Positions 41,253 to 54,679 of a stretch of 64,000 nucleotides of DNA are shown here, in pieces; positions within the stretch are counted from its first letter, which is position 1, and every line of letters starts with the position of its first letter. The DNA lies in the NCBI RefSeq assembly GCF_022829725.1, contig NZ_JAKSYG010000153.1:1-64000 (forward strand). The letters are read 5' to 3'. The notes beneath the pieces are model-generated. The model saw only the letters and a list, made by a program, of their open reading frames with translations. It was not told where the DNA came from and searched no databases. The position numbers and the translations under genes are program-made. The stretch comes from Methylobacterium sp. E-005. Its GTDB lineage: Bacteria; Pseudomonadota; Alphaproteobacteria; Rhizobiales; Beijerinckiaceae.

Positions 41253-42437
41253 TCACTCGGCCGGAGCGCCAACGGGCGTACTTTTGGGCGGGACGATGGC
41301 GGGCGGCGGGGCGCGCAGGCCCTTCACCCGGCGGGTGAGGCGCGACTCGATCTGCTCCCGCCAGATCCCTGCGAGGCCGTTCGGGAAGGCCAGCACCACC
41401 GCGATGAACAGGGCGCCGAGGCCGAACAGCCAGAGATCCGGAAAACTCTCGGAGAAGCTGGTCTTGGCCCAGTTGACCAAGAGCGTGCCCCAGACCGCGC
41501 CGAACAGGGAGAGGCGCCCGCCGACCGCGGCGTAGATCACCATCTCGATCGAGGGCACGATGCCCACGAAGGAGGGCGACATGAACCCGACCTGCAGGGT
41601 GAACATCGCCCCGCCGATCGCCGCCAGCCCTGCGGCGAAGCAGAAGGCGAAGACCTTGAACCCCGCCACCGAGTAGCCGGAGAAGCGGACCCGGTCCTCC
41701 TTGTCGCGCATGGCGACGAGGATGCGGCCGAGCTTCGACTTCTTCACGTACTGTGCCGCCAGGATGCAGGCGATCAGCAGGCCGCCATTGACGAAATACA
41801 GGATGGTCTTGGCGCCGTCGGTGCGGATGTCCCAGCCGTGGAGGGTGCGCAGGTCGGTGATGCCGTTGATGCCGCCGGTATAGCCCTGCTGGCCGACGAT
41901 CAGGATCGTCAGGATCGCGGCGATCGCCTGGGTGATGATGGCGAAATAGGTGCCGCCGACCCGGCGCTTGAACATCGCGAAGGAGATCAGCATCGCGAAC
42001 AGGACCGGGACGGCGACCACCAGGATCAGCGTCAGCGGCAGGCTCTTGAACGGCTGCCAGAACCACGGAATCGCGGTGATCTGGTTCCAGTCCATGAAGT
42101 CCGGGATGCCGGGCGTCGACTGGATCTTGGTGTTGGCGACGCTCGAAGCCTCCAGCTTCAAGTACATCGCCATGCAGTAGCCGCCGAGGCCGAAGAACAC
42201 GCCCTGGCCCAGCGACAGGATGCCCGCGTAGCCCCAGCAGATCACCAGCCCGAGGGCGACGAAGGCATAGGTGAGGTACTTGCCGACGAGGTTGAGGCGG
42301 AAGCTGTCGAGCATCAGCGGCAGGACGACCAGGATCACCCCGGCCAGGAGGACGAGGCTCAGCCACTCCACCGGCTTCATGAACGGGTTGTCGTTGACGG
42401 TGACCGACTTGGTGAGGGTCTGGACCGGGTTCGTCAT
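41253..42437 (-). CDS. urtC: Urea/amide ABC transporter permease UrtC (system 2)
   Basis: A 394-residue membrane permease with about ten helices. The core motif is ICWGYAGILSLGQGVFFGLGGY; further features are GTYFAIITQAIAAILT and the coupling loop RDKEDRVRFSGYSV. The C-terminus has a basic Pro-rich tail (RLTRRVKGLRAPPPAIVPPK) that system 1 lacks. It is 13 bases downstream of urtB. Confidence 0.93.
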   Translation of the reverse strand: MTNPVQTLTKSVTVNDNPFMKPVEWLSLVLLAGVILVVLPLMLDSFRLNLVGKYLTYAFVALGLVICWGYAGILSLGQGVFFGLGGYCMAMYLKLEASSVANTKIQSTPGIPDFMDWNQITAIPWFWQPFKSLPLTLILVVAVPVLFAMLISFAMFKRRVGGTYFAIITQAIAAILTILIVGQQGYTGGINGITDLRTLHGWDIRTDGAKTILYFVNGGLLIACILAAQYVKKSKLGRILVAMRDKEDRVRFSGYSVAGFKVFAFCFAAGLAAIGGAMFTLQVGFMSPSFVGIVPSIEMVIYAAVGGRLSLFGAVWGTLLVNWAKTSFSESFPDLWLFGLGALFIAVVLAFPNGLAGIWREQIESRLTRRVKGLRAPPPAIVPPKSTPVGAPAE

Positions 42438-42450
42438 CGCGAAAACATCC

Positions 42451-43377
42451 TCAGCGCCGGACCTTGAGGGTGAAGAGGCCCTGGGGCCTCAGCATCAGGA
42501 TGCCGACCACCGCGAGCAGGGTGATCACCTTGGCCATCGAGCCGGAGAGGAAGAATTCCAGGGTCGACTGGGTCTGGGAGATCGAGAAGGCCGACGCGAT
42601 GGTGCCGAGGAGGCTCGCGGCGCCGCCGAACACGACGATCAGGAAGGTGTCGACGATGTAGAGCTGGCCGGAGGTCGGCCCGGTGGAGCCGATCATCGTG
42701 AAGGCCGAGCCGGCGATCCCCGCGATGCCGCAGCCGAGGCCGAACGTGTAGCGGTCGACCTTCTCGGTATCGATGCCCACTGCCCCCGCCATGGCGCGGT
42801 TCGACATCACGGCGCGGACCTGCTGGCCGAAGCGCGAGCGGTAGATCAGCAGCGCGACGCTGACGGTGATCAGGATGGTGACGGCCATGACGAACAGGCC
42901 GTTGATCGGGATCTCGATCGTGTCGGTGACCTGCACCGAGCCGATCAGCCAGGACGGCAATTCGACGCCGACCTCGCGGGCGCCGAAGATCGACCGGTAG
43001 GCCTGCTGGAGGATCAGCGACAGGCCCCAGGTGGCGAGCAGCGTGTCGAGCGGGCGCTTGTAGAGGAACCGGATCAGGCCCCATTCCACCAGCATCCCCA
43101 GGGCCCCGGAGGCGAGGAACGCCAGCCCCATCGCGATGAAGAAGTAGATCGGGAACAGCGCCGGCAGGTAGGTCTGGAAGAAGGTCGAGCAGAGATAGGT
43201 GACGTAGGCGCCGAGGATCATGAACTCCCCGTGGGCCATGTTGATCACGCCCATCTGGCCGAAGATGATCGCGAGCCCGAGCGCCATCAGCAGGTAGACG
43301 GAGAACAGGATCAGGCCGGCAAAACCCTGCATGGCGAAGATCGCGCCGAGGTCGCCGAGGGAATAGTCGCCGAGCAT
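42451..43377 (-). CDS. urtB: Urea/amide ABC transporter permease UrtB, short form (system 2)
   Basis: A 308-residue LivH-type permease that begins directly at the canonical membrane domain (MQGFAGLILFSVYLLMALGLAIIFGQMGVINMAHGEFMILGAY). It lacks the periplasmic N-terminal domain of about 220 residues seen in system 1. GGAG is 11-14 bases before the ATG at 43377. The 219-base gap to urtA carries the large hairpin repeat listed next. Functional difference from system 1 is inference. Confidence 0.93.
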   Translation of the reverse strand: MLGDYSLGDLGAIFAMQGFAGLILFSVYLLMALGLAIIFGQMGVINMAHGEFMILGAYVTYLCSTFFQTYLPALFPIYFFIAMGLAFLASGALGMLVEWGLIRFLYKRPLDTLLATWGLSLILQQAYRSIFGAREVGVELPSWLIGSVQVTDTIEIPINGLFVMAVTILITVSVALLIYRSRFGQQVRAVMSNRAMAGAVGIDTEKVDRYTFGLGCGIAGIAGSAFTMIGSTGPTSGQLYIVDTFLIVVFGGAASLLGTIASAFSISQTQSTLEFFLSGSMAKVITLLAVVGILMLRPQGLFTLKVRR

Positions 43378-43443
43378 GGTCCCGTAATCTCCGATCCGAG
43401 ATGCGCTCCGCCCGCGGCGGAGGCCCGTGATCCCACTCAGATC

Positions 43444-43567
43444 ACCTCATCCTGAGGTGCCGGAGCGCAGCGGAGGCCTCGAAGGAGGGCCCCAGTAGCT
43501 GCGCGGGTCCTGGAGGGCTCCTTCGAGGCAGGGCGATCGATGATCGCCCTGCGCCTCAGGATGAGGT
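43444..43567. repeat. Large imperfect hairpin repeat between urtA and urtB of system 2
   Basis: CCTCATCCTGAGG at 43445-43457 pairs with CCTCAGGATGAGG at 43554-43566, and inside it GCCTCGAAGGAG at 43476-43487 pairs with CTCCTTCGAGGC at 43518-43529. A further small palindrome (GGGCGATCGATGATCGCCC) follows. This is the pattern of an extended palindromic repeat that recurs between genes in rhizobial and Methylobacterium-like genomes. In this position it may let urtA be expressed more than urtBCDE. Confidence 0.8.
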
Positions 43568-43596
43568 CGCGTGTTGGAGGCGCACGTTTCGCGCGA

Positions 43597-44865
43597 CTAC
43601 TGATATCCCTTCGGGAACGGATCCGGCTTGATCAGTTCGGGGCTCGTGTAGACGATCTCGAACTGGCCGTCAGTCTTGGCCCGGCCGACCCGGGTCTTCG
43701 ACCAGAGGTGGTGGTTCGGGTCGATCTTCACGTAGCCTTCCGGCGCAGCCTTGAACTCGATCCCGGGCGAGGCCGCCACCACCTTGTCGACGTCGAACGA
43801 GCCGGCCTTCTCGCAGGCCATCTTCCACAGGAAGGGCCCGAGATAGGCGGCCTGCGTCACGTCGCCGATGACGGTCTTCTCGCCCCACATTTTCTTGAAG
43901 GCCGCGACGAAGGCCTTGTTGTTCTCGTTGTCGATCGACTGGAAGTACTTCATGCAGGCATAGGCCCCGGCGATGTTCTCGCCGCCGATGCCGTCGATCT
44001 CGTCCTCGGTGACCGAGATCGTCATCAGCACCTGCTTCGACAGGTCGATGCCGGCCGCCTTGAGCTGCTTGTAGAACGCCACGTTCGAGCCGCCGACGAC
44101 GTCGGCGAAGATCACCTTCGGCTTGGTCAGCTTGATCTTGTTGATCACCGAGTTGAACTGGGTGTGGCCGAGGGGGAAGTACTCCTCGCCGACCACCTTG
44201 CCCTTGAGCACGTTCTCGACATGCTTGCGGGCGATCTTGTTGGAGGTGCGCGGCCAGATGTAGTCCGAGCCGATGAAGTAGAAGCTGTCGCCGCCCTTCT
44301 CCTTGTGGACCCAGTCGAGGCCGGCGAGGATCTGCTGCGTCGCTTCCTGGCCGGTGTAGAAGACGTTCTTCGACTGCTCCAGGCCCTCGTAAAAGGTCGG
44401 GTAGTAGAGGAGGCCGTTATACTGCTCGAAGACCGGCAGCACCGCCTTGCGCGAGGCCGAGGTCCAGCAGCCCATCACGGCGGCACAATGGTCGTTGACG
44501 AGGAGCTTCTTGGCCTTCTCGGCGAAGGTCGGCCAGTCGGAGGCGCCGTCCTCCTGGATGATCTTGATCTTGCGGCCGAGGACGCCGCCGGCATCGTTGA
44601 TCTGCTGGATCGCGAGCTTTTCCGCTTCCTGCGCGCCCGTCTCGGAGATCGCCATCGTGCCGGTGATCGAGTGCAGGATGCCGACCGTCACCTCGCTGTC
44701 CGTCACCGCCAAGCCGGTGGTGTTGACCGCTGATGTCGTGGGCGCGGCCCAGACCTTCCGCGGCATCAACGCCAACGCCGAGGCGCCGGCTAGCCCCATG
44801 AGCAGCTTGCGCCGCAACGGGGAGTGCAAGCCGTGATCCGCGCCCATGTCGGTGTCGTCTGCCAT
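43597..44865 (-). CDS. urtA: Urea/amide ABC transporter substrate-binding protein UrtA (system 2)
   Basis: A 422-residue periplasmic binding protein with a twin-arginine-like signal (SPLRRKLLMGLAGASALALMPRKVWA). Family segments are VTVGILHSITGTMAISETG, MGCWTSASRKAVLPVFEQYNGLLYYPTFYEG and FYFIGSDYIWPRTSNKIAR, near-identical to UrtA of urea transporters and to FmdD. First gene of the second system. The downstream formamidase suggests formamide as one substrate; urea and acetamide remain possible. It is divergent, over 274 bases, from the NCS1-histidine kinase fusion. Confidence 0.93.
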   Translation of the reverse strand: MADDTDMGADHGLHSPLRRKLLMGLAGASALALMPRKVWAAPTTSAVNTTGLAVTDSEVTVGILHSITGTMAISETGAQEAEKLAIQQINDAGGVLGRKIKIIQEDGASDWPTFAEKAKKLLVNDHCAAVMGCWTSASRKAVLPVFEQYNGLLYYPTFYEGLEQSKNVFYTGQEATQQILAGLDWVHKEKGGDSFYFIGSDYIWPRTSNKIARKHVENVLKGKVVGEEYFPLGHTQFNSVINKIKLTKPKVIFADVVGGSNVAFYKQLKAAGIDLSKQVLMTISVTEDEIDGIGGENIAGAYACMKYFQSIDNENNKAFVAAFKKMWGEKTVIGDVTQAAYLGPFLWKMACEKAGSFDVDKVVAASPGIEFKAAPEGYVKIDPNHHLWSKTRVGRAKTDGQFEIVYTSPELIKPDPFPKGYQ

Positions 44866-45139
44866 CTGCCTGACCCTGTTCGCGTCCGGGGCCTTGCGAG
44901 GCGGCCGCGGATCGACGAGCGCAGGCTAGGTCGGCTGCGGCGGTGCAGCATATACGCTGTTTTGCGTATGGCCGGTCTCTTGCCTCTCCAGCACTGTCGA
45001 TCCGTCTAGTCCGGGAACCGATGGCGTTCAGGGTCGAGTATCCACGCCGCGCAAAAGCGCATCGTACCGCGCGTCATCACGCACGCGCGGTCGCATCCGC
45101 TTGTCCTGTCGGGAGCGGCCGGGGCTGGACCGGCGGCCG

Positions 45140-48524
<3,385 letters not shown>

Positions 48525-48532
<8 letters not shown>

Positions 48533-49436
48533 GCCCGGCCGCGACGTCGTCCTCGTGGTCGACGATTCGCCCGAGACGCTGAGCTTCCTGACGGAGGCGA
48601 TCGAGCGCTCGGGCGCGACGGTGCTGATCGCGGTGGCGGGCGACCTCGCCCTCGCCCTCGTCGACGAGGTCACCCCCGACGTGATCCTGCTCGATGCGGT
48701 CATGCCCGGCCTCGACGGCTTCGAAACCTGCCGCCGCCTCAAGGCGAAGCCGCACCTCGCCGGCGTGCCGGTGATCTTCATGACGGGCCTGAGCGAGACC
48801 GAGCACATCGTCCGCGGCCTCGATGCCGGCGGCGTCGATTACGTGACGAAGCCCATCGTCCCCGACGAACTCCTGGCCCGCATCCGCACTCACCTCGCCG
48901 GGGCACGGTCCGCCCGCAGCGCCCGCACGGCCCTCGACGCGATGGGCCGGACCCTGCTGGCGGTCTCAGGCACCGGACGGGTCCTGTGGTGTACGCCGCA
49001 GGCGGGGCAGGTCATCGCCGCCCTGGCGCCCACGCGCGACGGCGTGCTGTCCCTGCCGCCCGAGGCTGTCGACTGGCTGCGGACCTGTCTCGCCGGGACG
49101 GCCGCCGGCTCCCTGATTCTGAAGGGGGCGAGCGGGCCCCCGCATACGCTCACGTTCGTCGGCGGTGCGGCCGAGGAGATCCTGCTGCGCCTCTCGCAGG
49201 ACGATCCGGCCCTGAGCCTCGCCCGGCTGCGCGCGAGCCTGCCCATCACCGCGCGCGAGGCAGAAGTGCTGTTCTGGCTCTCCCAAGGCAAGTCGAGCCG
49301 GGACATCGGGGAGATCCTGGGCCTCAGCCACCGGACCGTGACCAAGCATCTCGAAGCCATCTATGCCAAGCTCGGTGTTGAGAACCGGACTGCGGCCTCC
49401 ATCATCGCCAATCGTTACCTGCAAGGCGGCGGGTGA
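48525..49436 (+). CDS. Response regulator: receiver plus LuxR-type DNA-binding domain
   Basis: A 303-residue regulator overlapping the sensor gene by eight bases, so the two are probably translated together and work as a pair. The receiver (VVLVVDDSPETL) has phospho-acceptor Asp57 in VILLDAVMPGLDGFE and the switch Lys in VTKP. Residues about 140-230 (TLLAVSGTGRVLWCTPQAGQVIAALAP) form an extra domain between receiver and output that resembles a small PAS-like sensor. The C-terminal helix-turn-helix is LPITAREAEVLFWLSQGKSSRDIGEILGLSHRTVTKHLEAIYAKLGVENR. Targets unknown; the divergent urt/fmd operon is the obvious candidate. Confidence 0.93.
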
Positions 49437-49579
49437 AACGTTTCTTCGAGGTGGGAACGACGACGGATCCGCCCACGCGCAATCCGCGTCGCGATGACCG
49501 AACGCCTGGATCGGCCTCTGTCGGATCGCGTGGCTGTGCGCACGAGTTTTGCTCTGCCTCCCGCCTCGGCTGATCACGG

Positions 49580-52249
49580 TTGGAAGGCGTAGGCGTGGGC
49601 GAGGCGATCGATTGGGCAGAGCGTCGCCGCATTGCCGAGCAGGCGCGCGGCGAGCGGCCATGGTCCCTCTGGGGGCCGTATCTCAGCGAACGGCAATGGG
49701 GCACCGTGCGCGAGGATTACAGCCGCGACGGCAATGCGTGGCGCGCGCTGACCCATGACGAGGCGCGCTGGCGCGCCTACCGCTGGGGTGAGGATGGACT
49801 CGCCGGCATCTGCGACGAGCGGGGCCTGCTCTGCCTCGCGCTCGGCCTGTGGAACGGGCGCGACCACATCCTCAAGGAGCGCCTGTTCGGCCTGACCAAC
49901 GAACAGGGCAACCACGGCGAGGACGTCAAGGAGCACTATCACTATCTCGACGCGGTCCCGAGCCACGCCTACCTCAAGTTCCTCTACCGCTATCCGCAAG
50001 CCGCCTATCCCTACGAGGATCTCGTGCGCGAGGGCCTGCAGCGCGGTCGCGACAGGCCCGAATACGAGATCGACGACACCGGGATCTTCGACGGCGACCG
50101 CTTCTTCGACGTGACGGTGGAATACGCCAAGGCCGATGTCCACGACATCCACGTCCTCGTCTCCGCGACGAACCGCGGCCCGGACGCCGCCGACCTCCAC
50201 CTCGTGCCGCAGCTCTGGTTCCGCAACACGTGGTCGTGGCGGGAGAACGGCCAGCAGCCGCACCCGCGTCTCGCGGCCGACCCCGAGGGCGGCGTCACCT
50301 GCGAGCATCCCCGCCTCGGCCGCTACCGACTGGCTTTCGACGGCGCGCCGGACGTCCTGTTCTGCGAGAACGAGACGAACCTGCACCGCCATGCCGGACA
50401 GCCGGAGGCGCAAGGTCCGTTCAAGGACGGACTCCACGCGGCGATCGTCGGGGGCGACGCGACCGCGATCCGGCGCGATGCCGGAACCAAGCTCGGCCTG
50501 CACTACGCGTTCCGCCTGCAGGCCGGCGAAACCAAGCGGATTCACTTGCGGCTGTCAGCGGGAACGCGGGCGCGCCCGATCGATGCGGATGGCAGCCTCC
50601 GCGACCTGCGCGTCGCCGAGGCCGACGCCTTCTACGACGACCTCATGGACGGGATCGGCGACCCCGACGCCCGCGCGATCTTCCGGCAGGCCGCCGCGGG
50701 GCTGATCTGGTCGAAGCAGCTCTACACCTACGACGTGCAGCTTTGGCTCAAGGGCGATCCCCTCCTGCCGCCGCCACCCCAGGAGCGCAGCGGCGGCCGC
50801 AACACCCACTGGCGCCACTTCGCGGCCTCCGACGTGCTCTCGATGCCGGACAAGTGGGAATATCCCTGGTTCGCCGCCTGGGATCTTGCCTTCCACTGCC
50901 TGCCGCTGGCCTTGCTCGATCCGGATTTCGCCAAGAAGCAGCTCCTGCTGCTGACGCGCGAATGGTACATGCACCCGAATGGCCAGCTCCCGGCCTACGA
51001 GTGGGAGTTTTCCGACACCAACCCGCCGGTCCATGCCTGGGCGACCTACCGGGTGTTCGAGATCGACCGCCGCCGCCGCGGCGGGCGTGGCGACCTCGCC
51101 TTCCTTGAAGGCGTCTTCCACAAGCTGCTGATCAACTTCACGTGGTGGGTGAACCGCAAGGATGCGGGTGGCCGCAACGTCTTCCAGGGCGGCTTCCTCG
51201 GCCTCGACAATGTCGGCGTGTTCGACCGGTCGCGGCCGCCGCCGGGCTTCGGCATGGTGCATCAGGCCGACGGCACCGCCTGGATGGCGATGTATGCGCT
51301 TAACATGATGCGCATCGCCCTCGAACTCGCGCTCCACAACGACGTGTACGAGAGCACCGCCTCGAAGTTCTTCGAGCATTTCCTCCTCATTGCCGAGGCC
51401 ATGACCGACATGGGCGGCGAAGGCTTCGGGCTGTGGGACGAGGATGACGAATTCTACTACGACGAGGTCGATATTCCCGGCACCGGGCTGCTTCCCATGC
51501 GGGTCCGCTCCATGGTCGGCCTGGTGCCGCTCTTCGCCGTCGAGGTGATCGAGCCCTCCGTGCTCCAGCGGCTGCCGGACTTCGCCCGGCGCCTCAACTG
51601 GCTGCTGGAGAACCGCCCGTACCTCGCCCGCCTCGTTTCGCGCTGGGACGAGGGTGGCGTCAAGGACCGCAAGCTGCTGTCCCTGCTGCGTGGCCATCGC
51701 ATGAAGGCGCTGCTGCGGCGGATGCTCGACGAGGCGGAGTTCCTCTCGCCCTTCGGCATCCGATCGCTGTCGAAGGCGCATCGCGACCAGCCCTATTCCC
51801 TCAACGAGTTCGGCGCCTCCTTCACGGTCCGCTACGATCCGGCCGATTCCACCTCGAACCTGTTCGGCGGCAACTCCAACTGGCGCGGACCTGTGTGGAT
51901 GCCGATGAACTACTTGATCATCGAGGCTTTACGCCGCTTCTACACCTATTACGGCGACGATTTCCTCGTCGAGTTCCCCACCGGCTCGGGGGAGATGCGC
52001 ACCCTTGATGCGATCGCCGATGCGCTCCAGGATCGGCTGATCACCCTCTTCACGAAGGATGAGGCCGGGCGTCGGCCGGCTCTCGGCGACCGACCGCCGA
52101 TTCCCGCGGGGGCCGGTGCCGAGGAGGCCCTGCTGTTCCACGAGTTCTTCGACGGCGACACCGGTCGCGGCCTCGGCGCCTCCCACCAGACCGGCTGGAC
52201 GGGACTGATCCTCAATCTCCTGCACGCGCGTGCCAAGCCGGATTCATAG
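49580..52249 (+). CDS. Large MGH1/GH63-like glycoside hydrolase (predicted glucosidase)
   Basis: An 889-residue cytoplasmic protein of the six-hairpin (alpha/alpha)6 glycosidase type, related to glycoside hydrolase family 63 and mannosylglycerate hydrolase-like proteins. Segments seen are [18 protein letters not shown] near the N-terminus, [36 protein letters not shown] (a conserved Trp/Asp pair) and [22 protein letters not shown] (typical C-terminal core). No signal peptide. Start TTG at 49580 or GTG at 49595. It probably cleaves an alpha-glucosidic bond in an internal or imported sugar; substrate unknown. It stands alone, 143 bases after the regulator. Confidence 0.85.
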   Translation: MEGVGVGEAIDWAERRRIAEQARGERPWSLWGPYLSERQWGTVREDYSRDGNAWRALTHDEARWRAYRWGEDGLAGICDERGLLCLALGLWNGRDHILKERLFGLTNEQGNHGEDVKEHYHYLDAVPSHAYLKFLYRYPQAAYPYEDLVREGLQRGRDRPEYEIDDTGIFDGDRFFDVTVEYAKADVHDIHVLVSATNRGPDAADLHLVPQLWFRNTWSWRENGQQPHPRLAADPEGGVTCEHPRLGRYRLAFDGAPDVLFCENETNLHRHAGQPEAQGPFKDGLHAAIVGGDATAIRRDAGTKLGLHYAFRLQAGETKRIHLRLSAGTRARPIDADGSLRDLRVAEADAFYDDLMDGIGDPDARAIFRQAAAGLIWSKQLYTYDVQLWLKGDPLLPPPPQERSGGRNTHWRHFAASDVLSMPDKWEYPWFAAWDLAFHCLPLALLDPDFAKKQLLLLTREWYMHPNGQLPAYEWEFSDTNPPVHAWATYRVFEIDRRRRGGRGDLAFLEGVFHKLLINFTWWVNRKDAGGRNVFQGGFLGLDNVGVFDRSRPPPGFGMVHQADGTAWMAMYALNMMRIALELALHNDVYESTASKFFEHFLLIAEAMTDMGGEGFGLWDEDDEFYYDEVDIPGTGLLPMRVRSMVGLVPLFAVEVIEPSVLQRLPDFARRLNWLLENRPYLARLVSRWDEGGVKDRKLLSLLRGHRMKALLRRMLDEAEFLSPFGIRSLSKAHRDQPYSLNEFGASFTVRYDPADSTSNLFGGNSNWRGPVWMPMNYLIIEALRRFYTYYGDDFLVEFPTGSGEMRTLDAIADALQDRLITLFTKDEAGRRPALGDRPPIPAGAGAEEALLFHEFFDGDTGRGLGASHQTGWTGLILNLLHARAKPDS

Positions 52250-52287
52250 GCGTCGTGGCGCTGCGGTGGTGGTCGGCGTGGTGTGTT

Positions 52288-53241
52288 TCAACGCTCCGCG
52301 GAGGGGCTGCAGCCGAACTGAGCCCGATAGCTCCGCGCGAAATGGGCCGCGCTCGAGAAGCCGCAGGCCGTCGCGATCTCCCCGATCCTGAGGGGGCTCT
52401 GGCGCAGCAGGCGCCGTCCATGGGCGAGGCGGAGGGCCCTGTACTGCGCCGAGAAGCTCAGCCCGAGCTTCTCGAGGAACAGACGGTCGAGGTGGCGCGG
52501 GCTGATCGCCGCGAGGCGCGCCATGGCCTGCCGGCCGAGCGGCGCCTCCACCGTCTTCTCCATGGTTTCGAGCACCGTCAGCAGGCTCGGATGGTGGATC
52601 CCGTACCGCTCGACCGCGGAGGCCCGCTGGGGGGCGTCGGCGGCGCCGATGGCGGTGTGGAGGAACCAGTCGGAGACGCGGCGGGCGAAGGCCTCACCCA
52701 TGCGCTCGGCGATCAGGGCGTGCGCCATCTCCAAGGGGGCGACGCCGCCGCCGCAGGTCAGGCGATCGCCGTCGGCGACGTAGCGCGCCCGGCTCAGGCG
52801 CGCGTCCGGGAAGGTCTCGACCGTGGCGCCGGCATATTCCCAGTGGAGCGTGAAGGCACGATCGGCCAGCAGGCCCGCCGCGGCCATGAGATAGGGGCCG
52901 CCCGAGATGCCGCCGATGCGGACGCCGAGCCGGGCCATCCGCCGCAGGGTCGCGTGGATCTCGGGCCTGTCCCACCCAGTCGGCTCGCCGCCGGCACAGA
53001 CGAACAGCGTGTGAAGACGGCCGCGTCGGCGCGGCAGCGCCTCGGTGGGGATCTCGGCGCCCGATGAGGCGGCCACGCAACCCTCAGCCTCGCCGAAATA
53101 GCGCAGGTGGTAGAGGGGCCGCCCGGCGAGATCGTTGGCCGCGCGGAACGGCTCGCACCCCGAGGCGAAGGACATCAGCGCGAAGCCGGGCACGAGGATG
53201 AATCCGATCTCCTGCGGGTGGTCCTCGGTCTGTGCATCCAT
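52288..53241 (-). CDS. GlxA-type AraC-family transcriptional regulator
   Basis: A 317-residue regulator (ATG 53241, MDAQTEDHPQEIGFILVPGFA). The N-terminal DJ-1/PfpI-like domain has Ser in place of the usual nucleophile Cys (GGISGGPYLMAAAG), as in regulators that only bind ligand. The C-terminal AraC domain has two helix-turn-helix units: MARLAAISPRHLDRLFLEKLG and IGEIATACGFSSAAHFARSYR. Related GbdR/ArgR regulators control arginine, betaine or dimethylglycine use. It is divergent from the oxidase at 53445 and may activate it. Confidence 0.9.
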   Translation of the reverse strand: MDAQTEDHPQEIGFILVPGFALMSFASGCEPFRAANDLAGRPLYHLRYFGEAEGCVAASSGAEIPTEALPRRRGRLHTLFVCAGGEPTGWDRPEIHATLRRMARLGVRIGGISGGPYLMAAAGLLADRAFTLHWEYAGATVETFPDARLSRARYVADGDRLTCGGGVAPLEMAHALIAERMGEAFARRVSDWFLHTAIGAADAPQRASAVERYGIHHPSLLTVLETMEKTVEAPLGRQAMARLAAISPRHLDRLFLEKLGLSFSAQYRALRLAHGRRLLRQSPLRIGEIATACGFSSAAHFARSYRAQFGCSPSAER

Positions 53242-53444
53242 TCCGCCAACACATTCCGCAGCCTGACGGCCCGAATGTGCAAGAAACCGTCTGCCCTGGT
53301 CAAACGCGTGGCTCGGCATGCACCATTCTGACTATCGTCTTCCTATTCCGTGCGAGACCGCCTCCGGATGCCTCGACCTGCCGACCTGCTCTCGTTCCGC
53401 ACCGCGCTGTCGTCCCGGGCCGGTGCCGTGCCGGAGTGTCGGCC

Positions 53445-54608
53445 GTGAGCCACCGCTACGACGTCGCCGTCCTGGGCCTCGGCGCCATGGGCAGCGCCGC
53501 GCTTTACCAGTTGGCGAAGCGGGGCAGCGCGGTCATCGGGCTCGATCGCTTCGCGCCGCCCCACGCCCTCGGGTCCAGCCATGGCGAGACGCGGATCACC
53601 CGGCAGGCGGTCGGCGAGGGCGCCGATTACGTGCCCTTCGTCACCGCCTCGCACCGCATCTGGCGCGAACTGGAGACCGAGACCGGCGAGACCCTGCTGA
53701 ACGCCTGCGGGGCCCTCGTCATGGCCCCGGGCCACGGCGTCTCGTCCCATCACGGCAAGCCGGATTTCGTCGGACGCTCGATCAGCGCCGCGGAAGGGGC
53801 CGGCATCGTCCATGAGGTGCTCGACGGTGCGGCGGTGGCGCGCCGGTTCCCACAGTTCCTGAACCTCGCGGGCGACGAGAAGGCCTATTTCGAGCCGGGC
53901 GGCGGCTACGTGTTTCCGGAGCGCTGTCTGGCGGCGCAGCTCGGCCGCGCGGGTGCCGCCGGCGCCGAGATCCGCACGAACTGCGTCGTCACCGGGCTGC
54001 AGCAGGACGGGGGCGGCGTCCGCATCGAGACGGCGGACGGCACCATCCTGGCCGACCGCGCCGTCGTGGCCGCGGGCGCCTGGACGGCCCCGCTGCTCGG
54101 AAGCCCGTTCGACCGGCTCCTCACCGTCCGCCGTCAGCTCCTGCACTGGTACGCCCTGGCGGACGAGACCGCCTATGGGCCGCATGCGCCGGTCTTCATC
54201 TGGATGTACGGGACGAGTGACACGGACTACCTCTACGGCTTCCCGCCGCTCGACGGGTCCATCAAGGTCGCGACCGAGCAGTACAGCAGCACCACCAGCG
54301 CCGACGGGGTCGAGCGCCGCGTCGACCCGTCCGAATCCGACGCGATGTATCGGCTGCGCGTGGCGGACCGGCTGGCCGGCGCGACCCCGGAGGTCGTCCG
54401 GGCCGCGGCCTGTGTCTACACGGTGACCCCGGACCGCGGCTTCATCATCGACCGGCATCCCGCGATGGACCGGGTCACGGTGGTCTCCGCCTGCTCGGGG
54501 CACGGCTTCAAGCACTCGGCCGGCATCGGCGAGGCCGTCGCGGCGGAGCTGGCCGGCACTGGCAGCACGGTCGATCTCACGTCCTTCGCCCTGGCACGTT
54601 TCAGGTGA
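53445..54608 (+). CDS. Sarcosine oxidase / N-methyl-amino-acid oxidase (SolA type)
   Basis: A 387-residue FAD enzyme of the monomeric sarcosine/N-methyltryptophan oxidase group. GTG start (VSHRYDVAVLGLGAMGSAAL) with dinucleotide-binding GxGxxG at the N-terminus. SSHGETRITR and Cys323 in AACVYTVTPDRGF, the residue that binds flavin covalently in this family, are conserved, as is SACSGHGFKHSAGIGEA at the end. It oxidises secondary amines such as sarcosine to glycine, formaldehyde and hydrogen peroxide. Formaldehyde would suit a methylotroph. The ABC transporter genes follow in the same direction (72 bases). Confidence 0.9.
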   Translation: MSHRYDVAVLGLGAMGSAALYQLAKRGSAVIGLDRFAPPHALGSSHGETRITRQAVGEGADYVPFVTASHRIWRELETETGETLLNACGALVMAPGHGVSSHHGKPDFVGRSISAAEGAGIVHEVLDGAAVARRFPQFLNLAGDEKAYFEPGGGYVFPERCLAAQLGRAGAAGAEIRTNCVVTGLQQDGGGVRIETADGTILADRAVVAAGAWTAPLLGSPFDRLLTVRRQLLHWYALADETAYGPHAPVFIWMYGTSDTDYLYGFPPLDGSIKVATEQYSSTTSADGVERRVDPSESDAMYRLRVADRLAGATPEVVRAAACVYTVTPDRGFIIDRHPAMDRVTVVSACSGHGFKHSAGIGEAVAAELAGTGSTVDLTSFALARFR

Positions 54609-54679
54609 TGCGCCGGCTGATGGCTCGTGGATTGCTTGAAACCATGCCAAGATCCGTCGACCCGAGCAGGAAAGATCCG

